Source: Enterocloster lavalensis
Lineage (GTDB): Bacteria > Bacillota > Clostridia > Lachnospirales > Lachnospiraceae
Direction: 5' to 3'
Assembly (NCBI RefSeq): GCF_902364025.1
Contig: NZ_CABJCG010000009.1
Coordinates: 194,123 to 258,122 of the forward strand
Length of the DNA stretch: 64,000 nt
Shown here: positions 8,866 to 17,091 of the stretch, one piece after another
How positions within the stretch are numbered: position 1 is the stretch's first letter
Layout of the letters: each line of letters opens with the position of its first letter
Notes under the pieces: generated by a model
Databases searched by the model: none
What the model was told of the DNA's origin: nothing
What the model saw: the letters and a program-made list of their open reading frames with translations, nothing else
Made by a program: the position numbers and the translations under genes

Positions 8866-9825
8866 ATGGGAAAGAAAGTAGTAATCACGGATTACCAGTA
8901 TGAAAATATCGACGCGGAGCGACGGATCATCGGGGCGCACGGCTATGAACTCTACGATTATCAGATCCGGGACGCCGGGGCGCTGATCCCGGTCTGCCGG
9001 GACGCGGACGCCATTGTGACCCAGTATTCGGATGTGTCGGCGGAGCTGATCGACAGCCTGGAACACTGCGCTATGATCATCAAGTACGGCATCGGGGTGA
9101 ACAACATCGACGTGGAGGCGGCCACCCGCAAGGGAATTTACGTGTGTAATGTGCCGGACTACGGGGTGGAGGAGGTCTCCGACCACGCGGTGGCCATGAT
9201 GCTGGCTCTGTCGAAGAAACTGCCGGTGCTGACCAGGGCGCTGCGGGAGGGCGACTGGGGATATGGAAGCACCGTTCCCCTGTCCCGGTTCTGCGAGTCC
9301 ACGGTGGGGCTGGTGGGATTTGGAAGGATTCCCCAGCTGGTGGCGAAGAAGCTTAAGGGGTTCGGCGTGGCCATCCAGGTGTGCGATCCCTACGCGGACG
9401 CGGCGCTGGTGCGGGAATACGGGGCGGAGCCGTTGGAGCTGGACGAGCTTTTGGCGGAGAGCGATTTTATCTCCGTCCACGTGCCGCTGACCAGAGAGAC
9501 GAGGGGGATGATCGGGGAGGCGGAATTTTGCCGCATGAAGCCCACGGCCGTTGTGATCAACACGGCCCGGGGCGGCGTGATCGACGAGAAGGCCCTGGTG
9601 GAAGCCCTTAAGACCGGCCGGATCGCAGGCGCGGCGGTGGACGTGTATGAGGAAGAGCCGGTGAAAGCAGACAATCCGCTGCTTCACATGGACAATGTAA
9701 TCGCCACCCCGCACTGCGCGTGGTATTCGGAAACTGCGATCACGACGCTGCAGCGGAAGGTGGCGGAGGAAGTGGTGAATGTGTTGGATGGGAATAAACC
9801 GTTTAACTGTATTAACTTGTCCTAA
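8866..9825 (+). CDS. D-isomer-specific 2-hydroxyacid dehydrogenase (SerA/CtBP-like)
   Basis: 319 residues. It has an NAD-binding domain with a VGLVGFGRIPQLVAKKL Rossmann loop. The catalytic series is Arg in INTARGGVIDE, Glu in DVYEEEP and His in TPHCAWYSE. Such enzymes interconvert 2-keto acids and D-2-hydroxy acids with NAD(H). It lies last in the transport half of the locus, 11 bases after the kinase gene, so a sugar-acid or keto-acid substrate is likely. Biosynthetic SerA is less likely because there is no ACT domain. Confidence 0.88.
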   Translation: MGKKVVITDYQYENIDAERRIIGAHGYELYDYQIRDAGALIPVCRDADAIVTQYSDVSAELIDSLEHCAMIIKYGIGVNNIDVEAATRKGIYVCNVPDYGVEEVSDHAVAMMLALSKKLPVLTRALREGDWGYGSTVPLSRFCESTVGLVGFGRIPQLVAKKLKGFGVAIQVCDPYADAALVREYGAEPLELDELLAESDFISVHVPLTRETRGMIGEAEFCRMKPTAVVINTARGGVIDEKALVEALKTGRIAGAAVDVYEEEPVKADNPLLHMDNVIATPHCAWYSETAITTLQRKVAEEVVNVLDGNKPFNCINLS

Positions 9826-9860
9826 GGGGTACCAGGCTTTGCCTGGTGGATTCCTTAGGA
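9822..9860 (+). terminator. Hairpin after the transport/kinase/dehydrogenase operon
   Basis: Nested pairing: CCTAAGG with CCTTAGG outside and CCAGGC with GCCTGG inside. There is no long T-run. The segment GGGTACCAGGC recurs near 9896, so this may be a small repeat element that also serves as a terminator. Confidence 0.5.
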
Positions 9861-9913
9861 CGGCCAGCGAATTCCAGCAATCTGAACATAAGGGGGTACC
9901 AGGCATAGCCGCC

Positions 9914-10603
9914 TCACCCCTCCGACGACCCAATATAATGCGGAAACGCCTCCTTAATCCACTCATAGTCCTCAAAAGTATGGGCCATATGCTCATCCGA
10001 TATGGCCATAGCCGCCTGGACGTCCCCGTTTTCCAGCGCATGAAGGTAATTCTCATGCTCGGAAATTTTCAGGATAAACTCCCGCTTGGTCATGCTCAGG
10101 TAGCGGATGCGGTCAAAGTGGATGGACAGGTTAGAGATAACGTCGCTCAGAAATTCCTTTTTGCAGATGCGGTAGATCTCCCCGTGGAACCGGATATCGC
10201 ACTCCAGCAGCTTGTTGGGTTTGCTGGTCTCATAATAATACTTCTGAATGGCGATATTCTCATGCAGCCGGTCGATATCGTCCGGGCTCAGGCAGTCGCA
10301 GGCCATCCGGGACAAATCCCGCTCCACCACGGTTCTCAGGTACAGGAACTGCGCCACAATATCCATATCGATGAAGGACACAAAGGTGCCGCTTCGGGGA
10401 CGGATCACCACCAGCTTTTTCTCCGCCAGGTCCAGCAGGGCTTCGCGGATGGGCGTGCGGGAGATTCCCAGCAGTTCGCTGATCTCGGCCTCGTTCAGTT
10501 TTTCACCGGGCTTCAGGTTGAGGCGCACGATGTTCTGGGACAGGGTGGCGAACACATATTGCTTCAGGGACTGGTCATTCTGGCGGGGAGCGATCTCTAA
10601 CAT
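9914..10603 (-). CDS. GntR-family transcriptional regulator (FadR/FCD subfamily)
   Basis: 229 residues. The N-terminal winged helix (about residues 15-75) contains LNEAEISELLGISRTPIREAL. It is followed by an all-helical FCD ligand domain, with metal-site residues expected in ECDIRFHGEIYR and SEHENYLHAL. FCD regulators usually bind sugar acids or organic acids. It lies between the two halves of the catabolic locus and reads away from the rpiB-like gene, so it most likely controls one or both halves in response to a pathway intermediate. Confidence 0.9.
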   Translation of the reverse strand: MLEIAPRQNDQSLKQYVFATLSQNIVRLNLKPGEKLNEAEISELLGISRTPIREALLDLAEKKLVVIRPRSGTFVSFIDMDIVAQFLYLRTVVERDLSRMACDCLSPDDIDRLHENIAIQKYYYETSKPNKLLECDIRFHGEIYRICKKEFLSDVISNLSIHFDRIRYLSMTKREFILKISEHENYLHALENGDVQAAMAISDEHMAHTFEDYEWIKEAFPHYIGSSEG

Positions 10604-10634
10604 ATTATCGGCCTTTCATTTGAAATAACGTAGT

Positions 10635-10682
10635 TAATATATTACACATTAATAATACTATAGCAAAATGACGGAATGTCAA
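10635..10682 (-). promoter_or_regulatory. Divergent promoter/operator region of the GntR gene
   Basis: On the minus strand TTGACA (10677-10682) is followed after 16 bases by TAGTAT. A perfect 10-base palindrome TAATATATTA (10635-10644) lies just downstream and is a candidate GntR operator shared with the rpiB-like operon. No strong plus-strand promoter is obvious. Confidence 0.45.
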
Positions 10683-10722
10683 GGAAAATCTGAATTTTCA
10701 GAGAGAAGGGAGCGTGTTTTTT

Positions 10723-11196
10723 ATGAAAGTGGCAGTGGGGGCGGATTTCTCCGCAATCGCAAGGAAAAATGAGGTCAAGGCGTACTTACTTGAGAACGGT
10801 TACGAGGTGCTGGACTTAGGCCAGAACGAGGGGGAGGACCAGCTGATTTACCCGGAGGCGGCGAAGCGAATCGCCCTGGCGGTCCAGAGCGGAGAGGCCG
10901 AGCGGGGAATCATCTTCTGCGGAACCGGCGGGGGCGTCAGCATCATGGCGAACAAGTTCCGGGGCGTTTACTGCGTGGCTTCCGAGAGCATGTACACGGC
11001 CTTCAAGATGCGCCAGCTCAACGGCGCCAACGTGCTGGCCATGGGAAAAAACGTGGCGGGCGAGCAGAATACCTATGAGATCGTAAACATGTTCCTGACC
11101 ACGGACTTCTGCCAGGACTTCGCACCGGAGCGGGAAGCCTTTGTCAGCGGCCTGCGCCGGCGGATGCTGGAGATCGAGGCGGAAAACCTGAAATAA
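10723..11196 (+). CDS. RpiB/LacA/LacB-family sugar-phosphate isomerase
   Basis: 157 residues from ATG 10723, with AAGGGAG ten bases upstream; GTG 10714 is a less likely start. MKVAVGADFSAIARKNEVK and FCGTGGGVSIMANKFRGVYC match the family's phosphate- and base-binding loops. The Cys of the FCGTGGG motif is the known ring-opening or isomerising base. Members act on ribose-5-P, allose-6-P or galactose-6-P. The neighbouring epimerase suggests an allose- or pentose-type route. Confidence 0.86.
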   Translation: MKVAVGADFSAIARKNEVKAYLLENGYEVLDLGQNEGEDQLIYPEAAKRIALAVQSGEAERGIIFCGTGGGVSIMANKFRGVYCVASESMYTAFKMRQLNGANVLAMGKNVAGEQNTYEIVNMFLTTDFCQDFAPEREAFVSGLRRRMLEIEAENLK

Positions 11197-11210
11197 AAAG
11201 GAGAAACAAA

Positions 11211-11870
11211 ATGATTAATTCGGCGTCGGTTATCAATGTGCCGTTTCTGGAAATGCGGGAGCAGCTGGACGAGCTGGCCGCGGGCGGCACCAAGTTTTTT
11301 CACATTGACCTGATGGACGGCCACTACGTGCCGAACCTGTGTATGCCCATCAAGCTGATCCGGGAGCTGAAGGACGCGTACCCCCAGATTGTCATGGACG
11401 TCCACATTATGGTGACCAACCCCCAGGACTACATTGAGCGCCTGCGGGAAGCCGGGGCGGACTACGTGGCGTTCCACACGGACAGCACGCCCTTTGTGCG
11501 GCGGATCATCAACGAGATCCACGGGGCCGGGATGAAGGCCGGAATCGTGATCAACCCGTCCCAGCGCATCGACCACATCGAGCCTTATATCGAGTACGTG
11601 GACATGGTGATGCTGATGGCGGTGGAGCCGGGCTTTGCCGGACAGGCGCTGCTAGACGGCAGTATGGAGCGGCTGGGTCAGATCGCGGATCTGCGTAGAA
11701 AACATGACTGCCGGTTCCTGATCTCCGTGGACGGCGGAATCAACCACGAGAGAACCGTCCTTTGCCGGGATATGGGCGTGGATGTGATCGTGGGCACCGT
11801 ACACAACATTTTCAAGCAGCCGGAGGGCCTGAGAGAAGCCTGCCTGCGGTTTGAGCGGGAATTCGGCTGA
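11211..11870 (+). CDS. Ribulose-phosphate 3-epimerase family protein (Rpe/AlsE-like)
   Basis: 219 residues in a TIM-barrel fold: FFHIDLMDGHYVPN holds the metal-binding His/Asp, MDVHIMVTNPQ the second His and LISVDGGINHE the second Asp. It interconverts D-ribulose-5-P and xylulose-5-P, or allulose-6-P and fructose-6-P (AlsE). It follows the RpiB-like gene by 14 bases. RpiB plus AlsE is the classic allose pair, so either activity is possible. It is probably not the central-metabolism Rpe, because the context is catabolic. Confidence 0.85.
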   Translation: MINSASVINVPFLEMREQLDELAAGGTKFFHIDLMDGHYVPNLCMPIKLIRELKDAYPQIVMDVHIMVTNPQDYIERLREAGADYVAFHTDSTPFVRRIINEIHGAGMKAGIVINPSQRIDHIEPYIEYVDMVMLMAVEPGFAGQALLDGSMERLGQIADLRRKHDCRFLISVDGGINHERTVLCRDMGVDVIVGTVHNIFKQPEGLREACLRFEREFG

Positions 11871-11882
11871 CGGGAGGGACCA

Positions 11883-12641
11883 ATGAATATACTGTTTGAT
11901 TTGACCGGCAGGAAAGCCATCGTCACCGGCGCGGCCCAGGGACTGGCCTACAGCATGGCCGAGGGGCTGATGGAGAGCGGGGCCGAGGTGGCTGTAATCG
12001 ATATCTCGGACCGGACGGTGGAGGTGGCCCGGGAGTTCTGCGGCCGGGGCTTTCGCTGCCATGGGATACAGGCCGATCTGTCCCGGATCGACGAGCTGGA
12101 AGGCGTTTTCAGCCGGGCGGTGGACGCCCTGGGCGGGCTGGACATCATCGTCAACGGGGCGGGAGTCCAGCGGCGGTACAGGAGCGAGGAATTCCCCACA
12201 GAGGAGTGGGATTTTGTGATCAACGTGAACCTGAATTCCGTGTGGAAGCTGTGCCAGCTGGCGGGACGGCATTTCCTGGAAAATGGAGGCGGCAAGATTA
12301 TCAACATCGCCTCCATGCTCAGCTTTCTGGGCGGTTACACCGTGGCGGCCTACGCGGCCAGCAAGGGCGGCGTGGCCCAGCTGACCAAGGCGCTGTCCAA
12401 CGAGTGGGCGGGGAAAAACATCAACATCAACGCCCTGGCGCCCGGTTACATGGCAACGGCGCTCAACACCGCGATCATAAACGACCCGGTGCGCAGCAAG
12501 GAGATTCTGGACCGGATTCCGGCCCGCCGGTGGGGGCAGCCCGGGGATATGAAGGGCGCGGTGATTTTCCTGGCCTCCGGGGCGTCGGATTATTTAAACG
12601 GAGCGATTATCCCGGTGGACGGGGGATTTTTGAGCAGATAG
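11883..12641 (+). CDS. SDR-family NAD(P)-dependent oxidoreductase (KduD/gluconate 5-dehydrogenase-like)
   Basis: 252 residues, a classical short-chain dehydrogenase. GRKAIVTGAAQGLAYSMAEG is the cofactor loop (with TGAAQGLA in place of TGxxxGIG), followed by VNGAG. The catalytic Ser is in INIASMLSF and the Tyr/Lys pair is in YAASKGG. The C-terminus, YLNGAIIPVDGGFLSR, is typical of sugar-acid dehydrogenases such as KduD. It likely oxidises or reduces a sugar acid feeding the kinase or the LarA-like enzyme. Confidence 0.88.
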   Translation: MNILFDLTGRKAIVTGAAQGLAYSMAEGLMESGAEVAVIDISDRTVEVAREFCGRGFRCHGIQADLSRIDELEGVFSRAVDALGGLDIIVNGAGVQRRYRSEEFPTEEWDFVINVNLNSVWKLCQLAGRHFLENGGGKIINIASMLSFLGGYTVAAYAASKGGVAQLTKALSNEWAGKNININALAPGYMATALNTAIINDPVRSKEILDRIPARRWGQPGDMKGAVIFLASGASDYLNGAIIPVDGGFLSR

Positions 12642-12658
12642 CAGAGGGGGAATCAACA

Positions 12659-13939
12659 ATGAGCGCAGTGAGCGACATTTTAAAGCAGGTTACAATACCC
12701 AAAATGGTGCGGGTGAAACAGAGCTTCCCGCGGCCCCGGATCGAGGACGTGAAGGCCGCCGTGCTGGCGGAGCTTAAACGGCCGGAGATCGCAGAGCGGC
12801 TGAAACCGGGAAAACGCATCGCGGTGGGCGTGGGAAGCCGGGGCATCACCAATTACCAGCTGATCGTCAGAACCATCGTGGACGAACTGAAACAGATCGG
12901 TGCAAAGCCGTTTATCGTCGCCTCCATGGGCAGCCACGGCGGCGCGACGGTGGAGGGTCAGACGGAGATTTTGGCAGGTTACGGCATCACCGAGGAGGCC
13001 ATGGGATGTCCCCTTTGTATCGGCACCGGGACCCAGGTGATCGGAACCACGCAGGACGGGCTGCCGGTGCAGATCGACGCGTTTGCGGCCCAGGCCGACG
13101 GAATCATCGTGGTGAACCGGATCAAGGCCCACACGGCATTTATGGGGGACTATGAGTCCGGGCTGATGAAGATGTTAGCCATCGGCCTGGCCAAGCAGGC
13201 GGGGGCGGACTACTGCCACGCCAAGGGCTTCGGCCACATGGCGGAGACGGTGCCCAAGTTCGGCAAGGCCATTATTCAGTATTCCAAGCTGTTGTTCGGT
13301 CTGGCCATTGTGGAAAACGCCTACGACGACACTTATATTGTCCGGGCCGTGCCCGCGGAGTCCATTGCGCAGGAGGAACCGAAGCTGCTCTTGGAGGCCA
13401 AGGCCAACATGAGCCGGATTCTGATCCCGGAGGCGGATGTGCTGATCGTCCATGAGATCGGGAAAAATATTTCCGGCGACGGCATGGATCCCAACGTCAG
13501 CGGCACCTTCGCCACCCCCTACGCCCACGGCGGGATCAAGGCCCAGCGGGTGGCCGTGCTCAACATCACCCAGGAGTCCCACGGCAATACGGTGGGCTGG
13601 GGGATGGCGGACGTGTCCACCCGGAAAGCCTTCGACAGCTTCGACATGGACAAGACCTACCCCAACAGCCTGACCTGCCGCGTGACCCAGGTCAGCAAGG
13701 TGCCCATGATCTTCCAAAACGACGAGGAGTGCATCAAGGCGGCGATCAAGACCTGCGCGGATGTGGACGTGGAGCACATGCGGATCGTGTACATAAAAAA
13801 CACGCTGCATATGAAGGAGATTCTGGTGTCCGAGGCCCTGGTTGACATCGCCCGGTCCATCCCCCAGGCGGAGGTCTGCGGGGAATGCGAACCCCTTACG
13901 TTCGACGAACAGGGAAATATTTCCGACACATACTTCTGA
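12659..13939 (+). CDS. LarA-like (DUF2088, lactate racemase family) protein, probable sugar-acid epimerase
   Basis: 426 residues from ATG 12659, supported by AGAGGGGG eight bases upstream. An open extension to 12206 overlaps the SDR gene in another frame and is not translated. SMGSHGGATVEGQ and NRIKAHTAF with GLMKMLAIGLAK place His and Lys where LarA binds its nickel-pincer nucleotide. Family members racemise or epimerise 2-hydroxyacids, including lactate, malate and gluconate. In this operon a 2-epimerisation of an aldonic acid is the natural guess. The cofactor genes larB, larC and larE are not in the window. Confidence 0.82.
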   Translation: MSAVSDILKQVTIPKMVRVKQSFPRPRIEDVKAAVLAELKRPEIAERLKPGKRIAVGVGSRGITNYQLIVRTIVDELKQIGAKPFIVASMGSHGGATVEGQTEILAGYGITEEAMGCPLCIGTGTQVIGTTQDGLPVQIDAFAAQADGIIVVNRIKAHTAFMGDYESGLMKMLAIGLAKQAGADYCHAKGFGHMAETVPKFGKAIIQYSKLLFGLAIVENAYDDTYIVRAVPAESIAQEEPKLLLEAKANMSRILIPEADVLIVHEIGKNISGDGMDPNVSGTFATPYAHGGIKAQRVAVLNITQESHGNTVGWGMADVSTRKAFDSFDMDKTYPNSLTCRVTQVSKVPMIFQNDEECIKAAIKTCADVDVEHMRIVYIKNTLHMKEILVSEALVDIARSIPQAEVCGECEPLTFDEQGNISDTYF

Positions 13940-14015
13940 CGGCTGACCGGAGCCCGGAAGCAGCCTGCCCTATTTACAATTTCATTACGGTTCCCTTGCA
14001 TTATCCCGCAAGCCA

Positions 14016-14044
14016 TTGAAAAAAAACGCGCCAACCTTTATATT
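14016..14044 (+). promoter_or_regulatory. Promoter of the MerR regulator gene
   Basis: TTGAAA (14016-14021), a 17-base spacer and TATATT (14039-14044), about 37 bases before the start codon. Confidence 0.6.
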
Positions 14045-14080
14045 GGTTATGAATTTGAAGGCATAAAAGGATGGTGCGGT

Positions 14081-14896
14081 ATGGAAAAACAAGAGTACCG
14101 GATTGGAGACGTGGCGGATATCGTGGGTCTGAGCCGGGACGCCCTGCGTTTTTACGAGAAAAAGGGCGTGATTACATCCCAAAAGAAGGAGAACGGCTAC
14201 CGGTATTATTCGGAAAATGACATATACCGGTTGATGTACGTGCTGTACCAGCGGAAAATGAACACCAGTCTGGAGGACATCGGAGGCCTGGTGATGGAGG
14301 GAACCACCCCGCCGGATTTAAAGGCCTGGGCGCGGCAGCGGATCGCGGAGGAGACGGCGAAGATGCGGTGCCACCAACAGGCGGTCACGCGGCTGAAGCT
14401 GATCGAGCGGGATTTGAACGCCATCGAGAACAGCAAGGACGTATTCCGGGTGAAGCGTTTCCCAAAGTGTTATATTATGGGAAAATGCGGCTCTCTTCAG
14501 GAGGGGTTAAAGGAGTGGTTCCGGCTGGCGGCCAGGGGCGCGGGGTTAGACATGTCCTATTTCTACAACGTGCTCAACTACACGCCGGAGGAGGGGCTGG
14601 TCCAGGAGGAAACCCAGCTGTTGCTCTACCGGGGAATCGAACCCTATCTGGACCCGGACATCGACCTGGAGAAGTGCCCGGTGACCGAGGAGATGGACTG
14701 CGTTTACTCCGTGATGGAGTCCCCCCGGCCGCTGCCCGACGAGGCGGTCTACCGGCGCATGGCCGGATGGGCCGAGAGCCAGGGCTTAAGGCACAAACAG
14801 CGGCTCTACGCAAACGATATGATGACATTTTTTAAGACGGATACCATGACCTATTGCCTGGAATTGTATCTGCCCGTTGAAACAGAAAAGGACTGA
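14081..14896 (+). CDS. MerR-family transcriptional regulator
   Basis: 271 residues. The N-terminal winged helix (residues 1-75) reads YRIGDVADIVGLSRDALRFY, then GYRYYSENDIYRLMYVL. A helical dimerisation segment follows (about 85-125), then a C-terminal domain of about 140 residues that resembles a GyrI-type small-molecule binder in size only. No Cys cluster for metals is visible, so a multidrug or metabolite sensor is more likely. It converges on the YitT gene, whose promoter has a 19-base spacer as MerR activators require. Confidence 0.85.
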   Translation: MEKQEYRIGDVADIVGLSRDALRFYEKKGVITSQKKENGYRYYSENDIYRLMYVLYQRKMNTSLEDIGGLVMEGTTPPDLKAWARQRIAEETAKMRCHQQAVTRLKLIERDLNAIENSKDVFRVKRFPKCYIMGKCGSLQEGLKEWFRLAARGAGLDMSYFYNVLNYTPEEGLVQEETQLLLYRGIEPYLDPDIDLEKCPVTEEMDCVYSVMESPRPLPDEAVYRRMAGWAESQGLRHKQRLYANDMMTFFKTDTMTYCLELYLPVETEKD

Positions 14897-14922
14897 ACCC
14901 ATTGACGGTTCAGTCCTCTTTT
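14886..14922 (+). terminator. Intrinsic terminator of the MerR gene
   Basis: AGGACTGAAC pairs with GTTCAGTCCT, followed by CTTTT. It overlaps the last codons of the gene. Confidence 0.85.
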
Positions 14923-15007
14923 GATGCGCCCGCGGGCGCACGTTTTAACGGCCCGTTGTTGTTTACATTGCGTTCAATTTCATTTTAGGAGGCGCGCCGC
15001 GTACCTG

Positions 15008-15682
15008 TTATTCCGGCACGGCCTCAGAGTTTGGCTTTTCGTCCTTGTCCCTGCCAAAGGTGGTGACAATATCGATCAGGTAGGATGAGATGGTCACCGT
15101 CACCAGGGAGTAGACGATCCGGCGGACCGGAATATAGGAGAGCGACAGAGCCAGAACCGTGATGTCGGTGAACAGGTAGGCCTGGCTGATCTTCAGCCGC
15201 GTTGTTTTGGAGATGATTAAAGCCAGGGCGTCGTCGCCTCCGCAGGATGCCCCCTGGCGAACCACCAGCCCGCAGCCGACGCCGATGAACAGTCCGCCGA
15301 TCACCGCCGCCAAAAGGGGCGTGCCCGCCAGACTGGGAAGCAGCGGCGGGAACATTTCCCATAACCGGAAAAAGGCGGCCAGGCTGAAGGTCGCAAAAAT
15401 GGACGTCTTTAAAAAGTCCCTGCCCAAGAATTTGAATCCGAACAGGTAGCTGATTCCGTCTAATACGGGAGATAAAAGGGAAGATGAGATTCCGAACCAA
15501 TAGTTGCACAGCAGCAGCAGCCCCAGTATTCCGCCCTCGGTGATACCCGTCTGGCGGTGGACATTATAAATGCCGAATGAGGTGATGGCTGTACCCAGAA
15601 GGATTGATATGACAGTTTTCCGGGTAAATGTTTGTTTTGTTTCCTGTAACAGCTGCAGCATGATTTTATTCAGCTGCTTCAT
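15008..15682 (-). CDS. YitT family membrane protein (DUF161)
   Basis: 224 residues from the internal Met MKQLNKIML; an extension to 15751 would begin inside the promoter. There are five to six predicted membrane helices. The family motifs are TGITEGGILGL near the first helices and RQGASCGGDDALALII before the last ones. YitT proteins are integral membrane proteins of unsettled function, possibly transport. The C-terminus is shorter than in B. subtilis YitT, so the usual DUF2179 domain appears to be absent. Confidence 0.87.
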   Translation of the reverse strand: MKQLNKIMLQLLQETKQTFTRKTVISILLGTAITSFGIYNVHRQTGITEGGILGLLLLCNYWFGISSSLLSPVLDGISYLFGFKFLGRDFLKTSIFATFSLAAFFRLWEMFPPLLPSLAGTPLLAAVIGGLFIGVGCGLVVRQGASCGGDDALALIISKTTRLKISQAYLFTDITVLALSLSYIPVRRIVYSLVTVTISSYLIDIVTTFGRDKDEKPNSEAVPE

Positions 15683-15739
15683 AATAAAACCCCGTTTCTT
15701 TTTATAATACTTGATTTTTAGGTCCCGGGCCGTAACTAT

Positions 15740-15770
15740 AGTATAAACCATGTACCGGGTATAAAGTCAA
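15740..15770 (-). promoter_or_regulatory. MerR-type promoter with 19-base spacer for the YitT gene
   Basis: Minus strand: TTGACT, exactly 19 bases, then TATACT. The spacer holds an imperfect dyad (TATACC and GGTTTATA). An over-long spacer with a dyad is the hallmark of MerR-activated promoters, and a MerR gene lies next door. Confidence 0.65.
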
Positions 15771-15816
15771 GTATTTTCGGGGAATGGGGCTGGTCCCGGG
15801 CTGGGAGACGGGGGTC

Positions 15817-15846
15817 CGGCCCCGGGCAAAAGACGCGCCGGGGCCG
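15817..15846 (-). terminator. Strong hairpin downstream of the 15891-16646 gene
   Basis: A perfect 9-base stem, CGGCCCCGG with CCGGGGCCG, around a 12-base loop. There is no T-run, so termination is only inferred. Confidence 0.4.
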
Positions 15847-15890
15847 TTTGCAAGGCGGAAATATGCGTTTTTGCCAGCTGATACCCAGGT

Positions 15891-16646
15891 TTACTGGTAA
15901 CGCTCCTGGCCTTCCAGCTTCAGATACTGGAAGTACATATAGTGGGGGCCGCTGCTGGTTTTGATGGTAATAGAGCTCTGATCGCTCACATCCACCGCGA
16001 TCTCGCGTATGGAGTCCTCGTAGTCGAATTCAAAGGATTCCAGCTCCTCGTCATCGTCGCCATAGATGGTCAGCGTTCCATTGGTGCTGTAGACATTGGC
16101 CACCAGCGTCTCGGGCCGGAATTTATTGCGGGTTTTCACGTCCATTTTGATGAAGCCGTCGTACCCCGTCAGACAGAGGTAACTGCTCCAGAATTTGGTG
16201 GAGCCGTCGCTGAGGTTAAGGGTCTTATTGGTGCCCTGGCTATAATGGTCCGTCTCAAAAAAGCGGTAAGAGGGATTTTCCTCGGTGGTATCCACCCAGA
16301 CCTCTTCCGGCTCTTCCTCCTGATCCTGGGCGGCTGGATCCTGGTAGACCGTCTGGACGACCCCGTCCACGACCCAGGCGCCGCTGGCGTCCACCTGGTA
16401 TCCATCCGGTGTGGTGGTATTTTCCGCCATATAACCGTAATGGTCGAAGTAGTAACACTCAGCCCAGCCGTCCCCGTTGCCGTCCAGCCAGCGCCAGCAG
16501 CTCACGGGGGAACCGTTTACCTCGTCGCTCCACCACCAGCCCTGGGGGCTTTGCACCCAGCCCGCGGCGTAGGAGGGAAATGTCAGGGCCAGGGCGGCAG
16601 TGAAGGCCAGGGAAGCGGCCGCCAGTTTCTTAAAGTGCTTTTTCAT
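15891..16646 (-). CDS. Secreted cell-wall-binding repeat protein
   Basis: 251 residues. It has a signal peptide (LTFPSYAAG), then aromatic wall-binding repeats (WVQSPQGWWWSDE, CYYFDHYGYMAENTTT) and the linker TPDGYQVDASGAWVVDG shared with the protein at 1848-2573. The C-terminal 120 residues, starting FFETDHYSQGTNKTLNLS, look like a beta-rich NPCBM-like or carbohydrate-binding module, but I cannot name the family with confidence. AAAGGAG sits at the right distance. It lies 60 bases downstream of the small ORF at 16707-16904 and may share its promoter. Confidence 0.85.
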   Translation of the reverse strand: MKKHFKKLAAASLAFTAALALTFPSYAAGWVQSPQGWWWSDEVNGSPVSCWRWLDGNGDGWAECYYFDHYGYMAENTTTPDGYQVDASGAWVVDGVVQTVYQDPAAQDQEEEPEEVWVDTTEENPSYRFFETDHYSQGTNKTLNLSDGSTKFWSSYLCLTGYDGFIKMDVKTRNKFRPETLVANVYSTNGTLTIYGDDDEELESFEFDYEDSIREIAVDVSDQSSITIKTSSGPHYMYFQYLKLEGQERYQ

Positions 16647-16706
16647 AATCGATCTCCTTTAAGTTTTTAAATTTTGGGCTGTGGGTTTTGCCGCAGCCTG
16701 TTCGTC

Positions 16707-16904
16707 TCATTTATTAGTACCGGGTTCCCGGCCGCAGGTTTTAATCATTTCAGAAAAATGTTCATGGCTTTCAAATTCTCTCTGCACCACGTTCCGGGTG
16801 AAATTCATCGCTTTCACGACGTCTAAAACATGTTCCTGGTAATCCAAAGAGGTTGCGCTCGCAAGGGTCAGTATCTCGTCGGCCAGCTTCGTATCTCGGG
16901 TCAT
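16707..16904 (-). CDS. Small hypothetical protein divergent from an XRE regulator
   Basis: 65 residues, mostly helical and charged (VLDVVKAMNFTRNVVQREF), with no signal or membrane segment and no recognised family. An AGGAGGGG ribosome site lies 10-12 bases upstream and a promoter with consensus TTGACA lies further up. It is divergently paired with the XRE gene, and both promoters carry palindromes with a GTATTGTA core. It could be a co-regulated partner or antirepressor of the XRE protein. Confidence 0.55.
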   Translation of the reverse strand: MTRDTKLADEILTLASATSLDYQEHVLDVVKAMNFTRNVVQREFESHEHFSEMIKTCGREPGTNK

Positions 16905-16956
16905 ATGGGTCCATCCCCTCCTGGAAAATGTTTTTATAATACTTAAATAATAAGAA

Positions 16957-17002
16957 ATATGTATTGTAAATACATATTAACACATAAGAATAGACTTGTC
17001 AA
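16957..17002 (-). promoter_or_regulatory. Promoter and palindromic operator for the small ORF
   Basis: Minus strand TTGACA (16997-17002), a 17-base spacer and TAATAT (16974-16979). The promoter overlaps a perfect inverted repeat with 9-base arms and a 3-base centre at 16957-16977 (ATATGTATT and AATACATAT). Confidence 0.65.
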
Positions 17003-17028
17003 TTCAATAACACTGGATTTAGAATACA

Positions 17029-17065
17029 GTATTGTATTGACAATACGTTTTTGCCATGGTACACT
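17029..17065 (+). promoter_or_regulatory. Promoter and palindromic operator of the XRE regulator
   Basis: TTGACA (17037-17042), a 17-base spacer and TACACT (17060-17065). The -35 lies inside the dyad GTATTGT-ATTG-ACAATAC (17029-17046). A bound repressor would block the promoter directly, as in autoregulated XRE repressors. Confidence 0.65.
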
Positions 17066-17091
17066 TCCGGTATGGAGGAGGTGTGGTCATT

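Noticed and set aside
12206..12658. N-terminal extension of the LarA-like protein
   Set aside because: It overlaps the SDR gene out of frame and is Arg/Gly/Gln-rich shadow sequence; a strong ribosome site precedes ATG 12659.
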